Shown in pieces: positions 6,445 to 13,434 of a stretch of DNA of 25,730 bases; the stretch's first letter is position 1; each line of letters begins with the position of its first letter. The notes below the pieces were generated by a model. The model was not told the DNA's origin, did not search any database, and was given only the letters and a program-made list of their open reading frames with translations. Source of the stretch: an uncultured Enorma sp. (lineage in GTDB: Bacteria; Actinomycetota; Coriobacteriia; Coriobacteriales; Coriobacteriaceae); NCBI GenBank assembly GCA_905210055.1, contig CAJLVH010000011.1, positions 1 to 25,730 on the forward strand, in the 5' to 3' direction. Position numbers and translations under genes: made by a program.

Positions 6445-7461
6445 TCAACAGCCCGGCCTTTCCTTGGTCCACGCCTCGCGCCACGCCCTGGGGGAGATGC
6501 CGGCGGCATGTGAGAAGGCATGGCAAAAGGCCGAGACGCTTGGGTAGCCGAGCGCCTCGGCGATATCTGCAACAGATAGCGCGTCATCCTCAAGGAGCCG
6601 ATACGCACGCCCCATCCGCGCATGGCGGGCGTAGGTGCCTACGGCCAGTCCCGTCTCGCGTTTGAACGCAGCGCAGAGATGCGATCGGCTCACGTAAAGC
6701 TCTCGAGCCAGGGCGCCCACGGTCGGAGGGGCTCCATTCAACTCGATAGCGGCGCGTATGCGTTCCTTTGCTTGGTCGGCAAGGCTCTGAGACGAGGAGT
6801 CTTCGCACGGCCCACGCGCCGCATCCATTGCGAGCGAAGCCATGAGTGAGGTGACATTCGAGAGCAGGCCGAGCTCCTCGCACGGGCGAAGCGGGGAGCT
6901 CGTGGGGATGGCGCTCAGTGCGCGCGCAATCGCTCGCTGGCTCTGGCGATTCCAGGGTTCGCCGAATGCCGGGAAAAGCCCTCGGAATTCCCCCGGATAG
7001 CGTCGGTCAAGCTCATCGAAGAAATCCGGCAGCATGATGAAGGAGCGGGAACGGTAGACATGATGCGCCAGCAGGCTGCTCGATAGGGTGCGCGGCCCTT
7101 GTTCGACAAACGTGGCAACCTCGTCCCTCGTGCGCCGTCCGTCGTGGGCGGACTCGATGAACCTGAGGGGGAGGCCGCAGCCTTGAGAGCAAGCCACGGC
7201 ATCGTCTCCCATGGTGCAGGCGCACGCGTACGGCCCCAGCGAGCCCTCGAACAGCGGCATGTCCTCGAGCGGCTCGACGTCATGGCAGAGCACGAGACAG
7301 TTCGGGGACAGCGCGCAAAGCCACATCGAGCCTTTTGCCCTGCTGTTCGATGCTCCGCCTGCCCACACCGCTCCGCGCTGCTCAAGCCGGATACCAAGCT
7401 GCTCTACCTGTGGTTCGAAGAGCGCGACGAGCTCACGCGGGATGTCTCCCATGTTTGCCAT
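6445..7461 (-). CDS. AraC-family regulator with Cys-rich sensor half
   Basis: The 338-residue protein has a C-terminal AraC/XylS DNA-binding region. Its first helix-turn-helix is around PPTVGALARELYVSRSHLCAAFKRETG, and its second around LSVADIAEALGYPSVSAFCHAFSHAAGISP. The N-terminal part has no family I can name. It contains seven cysteines within 47 residues (49, 55, 59, 80, 82, 91, 95), in WLCALSPNC, LVLCHD, CACTMG and ACSQGCG. This suggests metal, heme, Fe-S or thiol sensing by inference. The start ATG is about 12 bases after AAGGACG. It is divergent from the two ABC half-transporters, with a G-W-TAA-M-C-N5-TAAC box between. AraC regulators beside paired ABC genes are known for siderophore uptake (YbtA with YbtPQ), so a similar job is plausible. 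Confidence 0.85.
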   Translation of the reverse strand: MANMGDIPRELVALFEPQVEQLGIRLEQRGAVWAGGASNSRAKGSMWLCALSPNCLVLCHDVEPLEDMPLFEGSLGPYACACTMGDDAVACSQGCGLPLRFIESAHDGRRTRDEVATFVEQGPRTLSSSLLAHHVYRSRSFIMLPDFFDELDRRYPGEFRGLFPAFGEPWNRQSQRAIARALSAIPTSSPLRPCEELGLLSNVTSLMASLAMDAARGPCEDSSSQSLADQAKERIRAAIELNGAPPTVGALARELYVSRSHLCAAFKRETGLAVGTYARHARMGRAYRLLEDDALSVADIAEALGYPSVSAFCHAFSHAAGISPRAWREAWTKERPGC

Positions 7462-7504
7462 TTTGAAGAAGCGTCCTTAGTACTTGCCGATTTGTATCAA
7501 ATGA

Positions 7505-7520
7505 GTTAACCCAAACTAAC
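7505..7520. promoter_or_regulatory. Operator candidate, box 2 (GTTAACCCAAACTAAC)
   Basis: Located in the 128-bp divergent region between araC and the first ABC gene, this box has GTTA and TAAC ends eight bases apart. It can be read as an inverted repeat (GTTA-N8-TAAC) or as two direct TAAC half-sites 10 bp apart, one helical turn, which would suit an AraC protein. It shares 14 of 18 positions, including flanks, with the box at 11350. Confidence 0.55.
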
Positions 7521-7589
7521 AATATCGTCATCTCATGATACGGTGCGGAAGATATCCACGCAAGACTCCAAACGATAAGGGAGGATGAC

Positions 7590-9524
7590 ATGTCTGAATC
7601 GCAAGCAACTAAGGCGGGCAGCGCGCGCGGCAAGGGCGCCGTGAGCCGTCTGCTCGCCTTCGCCGGCCCGCGCCGTGCGCTCACGTACCTGGGCTGCGCG
7701 CTCTCGGCCGTCTCGATGCTCGTGAGTTTTGGCCCGTACGTCTGCATCTGGCTCGTGGCGCGCGACCTCATCGCCGTGGCACCCGACTGGGGCGCGGCCA
7801 CGGGGATCGCCGCGTACGGCTGGTGGGCGTTCGCTCTCTCGGCAGCGAGCATCCTTCTCTACTTCGCTGGCCTCATGTGCACGCACCTCGCTGCCTTCCG
7901 CTGCGCGTCCAACATGCGCAAACGCACTACGGACCATCTCATGCACGCGAGCCTGGGCTACTTCGACACGCACGCCTCGGGCGCCCTGCGCCGTGTGGTG
8001 GACGGCTGCGCTGCGGAAACCGAAGGGCTTCTTGCCCACAAACTGCCGGACACCGCGGGTTCCGTAGCCATGATCGTGGGCATGCTGGTGCTGTTCTTCG
8101 TTTTTGACTGGAGGCTCGGCCTCGCGTGCCTTGTCGCGGTGGTCGTCTCGCTCGGCTGTATGTTCTACATGATGGGCGGGCGCGGCATGGACTTCATGAC
8201 GCGCTACATGGAGTCGCTCGTCAAGATGAACAAGACCGGCACCGAGTACGTGCGCGGCATCCCCGTGGTCAAGGTCTTCCAGCAGACGGTCTACAGCTTC
8301 CGCGCGTTCCACGACGCCATCGAGGAGTTTACGCGGCTCGCGCAGGACTACGCTGTCAAGTGGTGCCAGACGCCGCAGTCGCTCTCGCTCACCATCATCA
8401 ACGGCGTCGCGATCTTTCTCGTGCCGGCAGCGATCCTCGTAGCCCCCGGCGAGGGAGACTTCGCGCGCTTCGTGGCCAACTTCGCGTTCTACGCGATCTT
8501 CTCGGCGGTGATTCCCACCGCCATGACCCGCGTGATGTTCATGTCCGAGGCATTCCAGTCCGCCGCGGACGCGGTCACGCGCGTCGAGGAGGTGCTGGCT
8601 GCGCCCGTGATATCCGCCCCCGCCGCACCTCGCACGCCCGCGGGCAACGCCATCCGCTTCGAGGACGTGACCTTTACCTACGAGGGCGCGGACGCTCCGG
8701 CGCTCGACCACGTGAGCTTTGAGGTGCCGGCCGGCGCGACGGTGGCGCTTGTGGGCCCCTCCGGCGGCGGCAAGACCACGGCGGCGAGCCTCGTGCCCCG
8801 CTTCTGGGACGTGGACGCCGGACGCGTGACGCTCGGCGGCGTGGACGTGCGCGAGATGGACCCGCACGACCTCATGGACCGCGTTGCCTTTGTCTTCCAG
8901 GCCAACCGGCCTTTCCGCCAGACGATCCTGGAGAACGTGCGCGCCGCGCGCCCCGAGGCCACCCGCGAGGAGGCGCTCGCCGCGCTTGAGGCCGCCCAGT
9001 GTGCCGACATCCTGGAGAAGCTGCCCCAAGGTGCCGACACGCTCGTGGGGACGGGCGGGACCCACCTCTCCGGCGGCGAGGTGCAGCGCCTCATGATCGC
9101 CCGCGCGATCCTGAAGGACGCTCCGGTGGTGGTGCTCGACGAGGCGACAGCCTTCGCCGACCCTGAAAACGAGGTCAAGATCCAGGCAGCCTTCAAGCGC
9201 CTCGCCCGAGGGCGCGACGGCTCGGCGCGCACCGTCCTCATGATCGCGCACCGCCTCTCCACGGTGCGGAACGCCGACAAGATCGTGGTGCTCGACGCCG
9301 GGCGCGTGGCCGAGCAGGGCACGCACGACGAGCTGCTGGCAGCGGGCGGTCTCTACGCCCGCATGTGGGCCGACTACGAGAAGTCCGTGAGCTGGCGCAT
9401 CACGAGTGGGAATGGGTTGGTTGGGGACGTGTTCCGTCCAACCCATTTTGATTCGGATGGATCATGTCCCAATGGGTTGGACGGAACACGTCCCCAACCA
9501 ACCCATTCCCAGGAGGTGGAGTAG
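7590..9524 (+). CDS. ABC half-transporter 1 (exporter fold, YbtPQ/IrtAB-like)
   Basis: The 644-residue protein has an N-terminal membrane domain (about 20-330) fused to an ATPase domain. The Walker A is GPSGGGKTT (389-397), the Q-loop is FVFQANRPF, the signature LSGGE is at 493-497, the Walker B/D-loop is VVVLDEATAFADPENE (Asp517), and the H-loop is MIAHRLST. The DEATAFADPE form is one I associate with YbtPQ/IrtAB-type half-transporters; the pairing with a second gene and an AraC regulator fits siderophore or heme handling. Import versus export is not decided by sequence. SD GGGAGG precedes the ATG. The C-terminal tail (about residues 607-640) is encoded by a large inverted repeat and is not part of the normal domain. 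The stop abuts the next gene's ATG. Confidence 0.88.
   Translation: MSESQATKAGSARGKGAVSRLLAFAGPRRALTYLGCALSAVSMLVSFGPYVCIWLVARDLIAVAPDWGAATGIAAYGWWAFALSAASILLYFAGLMCTHLAAFRCASNMRKRTTDHLMHASLGYFDTHASGALRRVVDGCAAETEGLLAHKLPDTAGSVAMIVGMLVLFFVFDWRLGLACLVAVVVSLGCMFYMMGGRGMDFMTRYMESLVKMNKTGTEYVRGIPVVKVFQQTVYSFRAFHDAIEEFTRLAQDYAVKWCQTPQSLSLTIINGVAIFLVPAAILVAPGEGDFARFVANFAFYAIFSAVIPTAMTRVMFMSEAFQSAADAVTRVEEVLAAPVISAPAAPRTPAGNAIRFEDVTFTYEGADAPALDHVSFEVPAGATVALVGPSGGGKTTAASLVPRFWDVDAGRVTLGGVDVREMDPHDLMDRVAFVFQANRPFRQTILENVRAARPEATREEALAALEAAQCADILEKLPQGADTLVGTGGTHLSGGEVQRLMIARAILKDAPVVVLDEATAFADPENEVKIQAAFKRLARGRDGSARTVLMIAHRLSTVRNADKIVVLDAGRVAEQGTHDELLAAGGLYARMWADYEKSVSWRITSGNGLVGDVFRPTHFDSDGSCPNGLDGTRPQPTHSQEVE
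9408..9510. repeat. 40-bp perfect inverted repeat (REP/MITE-like), in frame
   Basis: Arms 9408-9447 and 9471-9510 are exact reverse complements over 40 bases with a 23-base loop. Each arm is bounded by AATGGGTTGG and CCAACCCATT and contains GGGGACGTGTTCCGTCC. The element encodes the last ~34 residues of ABC half-transporter 1 and ends immediately before the AGGAGG SD of ABC half-transporter 2. It could form a strong mRNA hairpin. A diverged relative lies at 23682-23776, so this is probably a dispersed genomic element. Confidence 0.92.
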
Positions 9525-11222
9525 ATGAGCATCCAGGAGAAGTACGCCCTCACCGACGAGGGCATGCGCAACGTCAAGCTCGGCGCCGTGTGGACGGCAG
9601 CCTCGAACCTCGTGGTCTTTGGCGGCGTGGGTGCCCTCTACCTGCTCATGAGTGAGCTCGTGGCACACCTCACCGAGGGCGCGCCGCTGCCGAACCTCCT
9701 CCCGTACGCAGCTGGCCTTGTCGCCTTTGCCGTCGCGCTCTTCGTAGCGGAGTACTGGGCCTACTACTACCAGTACGGCGTCATCTACAAGGAGAGCGGC
9801 CGGCAGCGCATCAACCTCGCCGAACGCCTGCGCAAGCTGCCCTTGGGCTTCTTCGGCCGTCGCGACCTAGCCGACCTCACCGAGACCCTCATGACCGACG
9901 TCAAGACCACCGAGCACGCCTACAGCCACGTGCTGCCCGAGCTCTATGGCGCCTACATTACGCTCACCGTGGCGGCCGTCTGCCTGTTCTCCTTTGACTG
10001 GCGGCTCGCGCTCGCGTCGCTCTGGAGCTGCCCGGTGGGGCTCGCCATCCTCTTCGGCGCGCGGCGCGCGCTCCAGCCCATGATGGAGGCTACGCGCATG
10101 CGCGGCCTTGCAACCTCGGAGGACATCCAGGAGGCGCTCGAGTGCGTGCGCGAGGTGCGCGCGACCAACCAGGAGGAGCGCTACCTCGAGCACATCCATG
10201 CCGATGTGGACGCCGCGGAGCGCCAGGCAGCCCGCTCGGAGATCGCCTGCGGCATCGCCGTCAACGGCGCCCAGATCGTGCTGCGCCTGGGTCTTGCCAC
10301 CACGGTGCTCGTGGGCGCGGCGCTCATCTTGGAAGGGTCGTGCACGTTCATGACGCTCTTCGCGTTCCTTGTGGTGGTGAGCCGCATCTACGCGCCCTTC
10401 GACCAGTGCCTCATGCTCATCGCCGAGCTCTTCTCGGCCAAGACCGCCGCGGCGCGCATGAAGGGCTTCTACGAGGAGCCGCTCGCGCAGGGCGGCCAGA
10501 CGTATGAGCCTGCCGGGCACGACGTCGCCTTCGAGGACGTGTCCTTCTCCTACGATCGTGGCGAGAAGGTCCTCGACGGTGTGACGTTCACGGCGCGCGA
10601 GGGCGAAGTCACGGCGCTCGTGGGCCCCTCCGGCTCCGGCAAGTCCACCTGCGCCCGTCTGGCAGCGCGCCTGTGGGATGCCGACGCGGGGCGCGTAACC
10701 GTGGGCGGCGTGGACGTGGCGGCCGTTGACTCCGAGGTCCTTCTCGGCGACTTCTCCGTGGTCTTCCAGGACGTGCTGCTCTTTGACGACACAGTGATGG
10801 GCAACATCCGACTGGGTCGGCGCGGCGCCACCGACGACGAGTTCGTGAGCCGCCTGCCGCAGGGCTACGACACGATGATCGGTGAGAACGGCACGCGCCT
10901 TTCCGGCGGTGAGCGCCAGCGCATCTCCATCGCCCGCGCCCTGCTCAAGGACGCGCCGGTCGTGCTCCTGGACGAGGCAACGGCGTCACTCGACGTGGAG
11001 AACGAGACGCAGGTGCAGGAGGCGCTCAGCCGTCTGCTCGCCCGCAAGACCGTCATTGTGATCGCCCACCGCATGCGCACCGTCATGAGCGCGGACAAGA
11101 TCGTGGTGCTCGAGGACGGCCGCGTGGCGGAGCAGGGCTCTCCGGAAGAGCTGCTCGCCGCGGGCGGCCTCTTCGCCCGCATGGTCCGCCTGCAAACCCA
11201 GAGCGCGGACTGGACGCTGTAG
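9525..11222 (+). CDS. ABC half-transporter 2 (exporter fold, partner of 1)
   Basis: The 565-residue protein has a membrane domain (about 15-310, with long helices around WTAASNLVVFGGVGALYLLM, LLPYAAGLVAFAVALFVAEY and FLVVVSRIYAPF) and an ATPase domain. The ATPase motifs are Walker A GPSGSGKST (367-375), Q-loop VVFQDVLLFDD, signature LSGGERQ (459-465), Walker B VVLLDEATASLD (Asp483) and H-loop VIAHRMRT. It would form a heterodimer with the upstream gene. The ATG follows the upstream stop directly, with AGGAGG eight bases before. Oddly, the helical subdomain runs from RRGATDDE straight into FVSRLPQGYD. Compared with its partner and with the family, about 12-14 residues before the LPQGYDT motif are missing, while all catalytic motifs are present. 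Confidence 0.88.
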   Translation: MSIQEKYALTDEGMRNVKLGAVWTAASNLVVFGGVGALYLLMSELVAHLTEGAPLPNLLPYAAGLVAFAVALFVAEYWAYYYQYGVIYKESGRQRINLAERLRKLPLGFFGRRDLADLTETLMTDVKTTEHAYSHVLPELYGAYITLTVAAVCLFSFDWRLALASLWSCPVGLAILFGARRALQPMMEATRMRGLATSEDIQEALECVREVRATNQEERYLEHIHADVDAAERQAARSEIACGIAVNGAQIVLRLGLATTVLVGAALILEGSCTFMTLFAFLVVVSRIYAPFDQCLMLIAELFSAKTAAARMKGFYEEPLAQGGQTYEPAGHDVAFEDVSFSYDRGEKVLDGVTFTAREGEVTALVGPSGSGKSTCARLAARLWDADAGRVTVGGVDVAAVDSEVLLGDFSVVFQDVLLFDDTVMGNIRLGRRGATDDEFVSRLPQGYDTMIGENGTRLSGGERQRISIARALLKDAPVVLLDEATASLDVENETQVQEALSRLLARKTVIVIAHRMRTVMSADKIVVLEDGRVAEQGSPEELLAAGGLFARMVRLQTQSADWTL

Positions 11223-11259
11223 GCTCTCGTTGCCAGCACGCGTATTTTCTGTTCGATCG

Positions 11260-11290
11260 GCCGTCCGCGGGCTCCATGTTCGCGGACGGC
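11260..11290 (+). terminator. Strong hairpin after the ABC transporter operon
   Basis: A perfect 10-bp stem GCCGTCCGCG/CGCGGACGGC with an 11-base loop lies 38 bases after the ABC stop. The following bases are TTCT and then an A-run, so the U-tract is poor. It still probably marks the end of the ABC transcript. Confidence 0.6.
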
Positions 11291-11300
11291 TTCTAAAAAA

Positions 11301-11316
11301 GATAACCAAATCTAAC
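11301..11316. promoter_or_regulatory. Operator candidate, box 3 (GATAACCAAATCTAAC)
   Basis: This is the third copy of the G-W-TAA-M-C-N5-TAAC pattern. It sits directly after the ABC terminator hairpin and 49 bp before box 4. Its first eight bases are identical to box 1. The pair of boxes brackets the likely promoter of the DUF3793-flavodoxin genes. Confidence 0.5.
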
Positions 11317-11349
11317 TTTTTTCTAGCAAAGGTAGCTCATATCTGATAA

Positions 11350-11365
11350 GTTAAACAAGGCTAAC
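11350..11365. promoter_or_regulatory. Operator candidate, box 4 (GTTAAACAAGGCTAAC)
   Basis: This is the fourth copy, just upstream of the DUF3793 start region. It keeps the GTTA...TAAC ends of box 2 and is flanked by the same AA on the right. A repressor here would block transcription or initiation of the DUF3793 gene. Confidence 0.5.
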
Positions 11366-11388
11366 AAATGAGAAGTACAGGAGGCATT

Positions 11389-12144
11389 GTGGAGCGACCG
11401 ATTACACCCCAAGCGTTCGAGGCCATAGCGATCCGCTCCTGGGCTCCTGTGCTTCTTGGCGCGAAGCCAGCCAACCTCTTCACGTTCCGCGGGTGCTTCG
11501 TTGCGGACTGCCCTGATTGCTCCGAGGAGCGATGTCCGGCGGCGGCGGACGCGGAGGGTGAGGCGGACTTGTTTGCGGCGCGGCGGCGCGCCCTTTCGCA
11601 CATCGTGGCGGAGCTCGACGAGAAGCTCGCCCGCGAAGGGGTGCGCTGCCGCGTCATCGCGTGGCGGCCGTTCGGCGCGCTCGTGTACGCGTATCGCCCA
11701 GCTCTCCTCGAATGCCATCTGGGCGATGACGACGTTGCGGGCGACCTCTTGTGCCTGGGGTATCCTGCCTGCGCGCACGCGCGACATGGAAGGGGGTTGC
11801 GCCTGGCCGTGCCTGCTCGGCGCGCCCCCTTCGCATCCGCCCGCGACGAGGATTTCCTCAGCGCTTGCGTCGAGCGTCTTGCCGAACGGTTCACCGAGCA
11901 GGCCGTGCCCCATGAGGTCGGCTACTTCCTCGGGTATCCCGCGGCCGATGTACGTGGTTTCATCGAGCACGAGGGGCGCGAGTTCCTGTGCTGCGGGTGT
12001 TGGAAGGTATATGGCGACGTGCGCGGTGCGCAGTATCGGTTCGCGCGATACAAGCGCTGCACCCGGCGCGCGCAGGCCCTCTTCGCGGCGGGCATGTCGC
12101 TGGTTGATCTAGCCCGCGACCCGGCGCGTTCCCGCGTTGCGTAG
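11389..12144 (+). CDS. DUF3793 family protein
   Basis: This protein of 251 residues matches DUF3793, best seen in its C-terminal part: HEVGYFLGYPAADVRGFIEHEG, then CCGCWKVYGD and RFARYKRCTRRA. The N-terminal part has a cluster of cysteines (GCFVADCPDCSEERCP). The function of DUF3793 is unknown to me; it is often found beside flavodoxin and iron- or heme-related transport genes. I chose the GTG at 11389 because AGGAGG ends four bases before it. The ATG at 11368 is in frame with a weaker AAGG and would overlap the end of box 4. The flavodoxin gene follows after 62 bases. Cysteine content and neighbours suggest a metal- or redox-linked role; this is inference. Confidence 0.82.
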   Translation: MERPITPQAFEAIAIRSWAPVLLGAKPANLFTFRGCFVADCPDCSEERCPAAADAEGEADLFAARRRALSHIVAELDEKLAREGVRCRVIAWRPFGALVYAYRPALLECHLGDDDVAGDLLCLGYPACAHARHGRGLRLAVPARRAPFASARDEDFLSACVERLAERFTEQAVPHEVGYFLGYPAADVRGFIEHEGREFLCCGCWKVYGDVRGAQYRFARYKRCTRRAQALFAAGMSLVDLARDPARSRVA

Positions 12145-12206
12145 TGCGGCAGATTTCATCGTGGTACCAGGCTGTTACATGCAGCCTCTAATAGAAAGGT
12201 AGGAGT

Positions 12207-12626
12207 ATGGGCAAGATCGCGGTTGTGTACTGGAGCGGCACGGGCAACACCGAGGCCATGGCGGAGCTCGTTGCCGAAGGCGCGCGCGACGCGGGGGCGG
12301 AGGCAGAGGTGATCACCTGCACGGAGTTCTCGGCATCGGCGCTTGACGATTATGATGCGTTCGCCTTCGGCTGTCCCGCAATGGGATCAGAAGAGTTGGA
12401 GAGCGACGAGTTCGAGCCTATGTGGGATGGGGTCGAACCGGAACTTCCTGGTCGAAAGGTCGCTTTGTTCGGCAGCTATGATTGGGCGGACGGTGAGTGG
12501 ATGGATCTTTGGCGTGAGCGTGCCGAGGCGGCAGGCATCACGATTTCCGATACGGTTATCGCCAAGGACTACCCCGAGGGCGAGGCGGCAGAGGCCTGCA
12601 AGGCGCTCGGCGCTTCGCTGGCGTAG
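12207..12626 (+). CDS. Short-chain flavodoxin
   Basis: The 139-residue protein is a short-chain flavodoxin, a soluble FMN electron carrier. It opens MGKIAVVYWSGTGNTEAMAE, with the FMN phosphate loop SGTGNTE at residues 10-16. The loops that stack on the isoalloxazine ring are in FGCPAMGSEELE and FGSYDWADGEWMD. Length matches clostridial-type flavodoxins. AGGTAGGAG precedes the ATG. In many bacteria flavodoxin replaces ferredoxin during iron limitation; its position behind DUF3793 and the two operator boxes fits iron-responsive control. A strong terminator at 12651-12684 ends the unit. Confidence 0.93.
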   Translation: MGKIAVVYWSGTGNTEAMAELVAEGARDAGAEAEVITCTEFSASALDDYDAFAFGCPAMGSEELESDEFEPMWDGVEPELPGRKVALFGSYDWADGEWMDLWRERAEAAGITISDTVIAKDYPEGEAAEACKALGASLA

Positions 12627-12650
12627 AGCTCTAGGCAGATCGGATGACGC

Positions 12651-12684
12651 GGCGCGCCGGACGAGGTGTCCGGCGCGCCTTTTT
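12651..12684 (+). terminator. Intrinsic terminator after flavodoxin
   Basis: A perfect 12-bp stem GGCGCGCCGGAC/GTCCGGCGCGCC with loop GAGGT is followed by TTTTT. It lies 24 bases past the flavodoxin stop. Confidence 0.93.
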
Positions 12685-12816
12685 GCATCCCGAAAGGGTG
12701 GATCTTCGCCTCTTGTATGCGAACTACGGCATCCCGTGAAACCAAGGTAAAGCGGTAGAATTCGTCTCTGTTGGGAGGAGTCGATTCACTGCAGTTTTAT
12801 CCGCTCAAACGACCGA

Positions 12817-12822
12817 TATAAT
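12817..12822 (+). promoter_or_regulatory. -10 element of the GyrI-like gene
   Basis: A perfect TATAAT lies 26 bases before the ATG at 12848. The in-frame ATG at 12821 falls inside this hexamer, which argues that the true start is 12848. The -35 (GTTTTA at 12794-12799, 17-base spacing) is weak. Confidence 0.6.
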
Positions 12823-12847
12823 GCCCGATGCCAAGGGAGGGCATCTT

Positions 12848-13336
12848 ATGGAGCACCGTATCGTTGAGAAACCCGCGTTCCGTCTTGCCGGTGTTATAGC
12901 GCGGGTGCCGATGCAGTTTGAGGGCGAGAACCCAGCTATTGCAGAGCTTGCCCAAAGCATCACCCCCGCACAGCGCATCGAGCTGCATCGCTTGCAAGAT
13001 ATGGAGCCGAAGCGCGTGGTGAACGCTTCGTGGAACTCGGACACCGATTTTCAGGAGGAGGCGGGCGCGCTTACGCACCTTATTGGCGTGCCGACCACGG
13101 CGACCGAGGTGGGGGAAGGGCTTGAGCTCGTAGAGATTCCAGCACTTACCTGGGCGGTCTTTCCAAGCGATGGACCGCATCCCCAGACTATGCAGCAAAC
13201 GACCGCGAGGATCTACGCAGAGTGGCTTTCCGAGGCGCCTTGGGAACTCGACGGGTTCCGTATGTTCTCGTTTAGCGACATTCGCGACGATGGCACGGCG
13301 TACAGCGAGATCTGGGTGCCCGTGAGAAAAAAGTAG
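12848..13336 (+). CDS. GyrI-like / AraC effector-binding domain protein
   Basis: The 162-residue protein is a free-standing effector-binding domain of the GyrI/AraC-E type: MEHRIVEKPAFRLAGV at the start, the ALTHLIGVPT...VEIPALTWAVFPSDGP core, and the end SDIRDDGTAYSEIWVPVRKK. Such domains bind hydrophobic cationic drugs or other small molecules; some inhibit gyrase. No DNA-binding region is attached. GGGAGG precedes the chosen ATG by seven bases. The next gene is an MFS permease of the drug-efflux type with its own -10 element, so the two may respond to related compounds, although they are not obviously one transcript. Confidence 0.8.
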   Translation: MEHRIVEKPAFRLAGVIARVPMQFEGENPAIAELAQSITPAQRIELHRLQDMEPKRVVNASWNSDTDFQEEAGALTHLIGVPTTATEVGEGLELVEIPALTWAVFPSDGPHPQTMQQTTARIYAEWLSEAPWELDGFRMFSFSDIRDDGTAYSEIWVPVRKK

Positions 13337-13339
13337 GGA

Positions 13340-13362
13340 GCGAGGCCGCATAAAGGCCTCGC
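13340..13362 (+). terminator. Hairpin after the GyrI-like gene
   Basis: A perfect 8-bp stem GCGAGGCC/GGCCTCGC with a 7-base loop lies immediately after the stop. No T-run follows on the plus strand, so it may be a weak terminator or a 3' end stabiliser. Confidence 0.5.
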
Positions 13363-13390
13363 ATGCAATGGGTGCGAGCAAGGTGCCCGC

Positions 13391-13396
13391 TATAAT
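13391..13396 (+). promoter_or_regulatory. -10 element of the MFS gene
   Basis: A perfect TATAAT lies 38 bases before the MFS start; a good -35 was not found at the expected distance. Confidence 0.55.
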
Positions 13397-13434
13397 TTCG
13401 AACGCGGTTTGATTGCGGAGAGAAAGGAGGGTCG

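Noticed and set aside
7533..9446. 637-codon open frame antisense to ABC half-transporter 1
   Set aside because: Low-complexity His/Arg/Glu/Ala composition typical of the complement of a GC-rich gene; the plus-strand frame has all ABC motifs.
12169..12187. AGGCTG/CAGCCT hairpin before flavodoxin as a terminator or riboswitch
   Set aside because: Only six pairs, no T-run, and no recognisable aptamer features.
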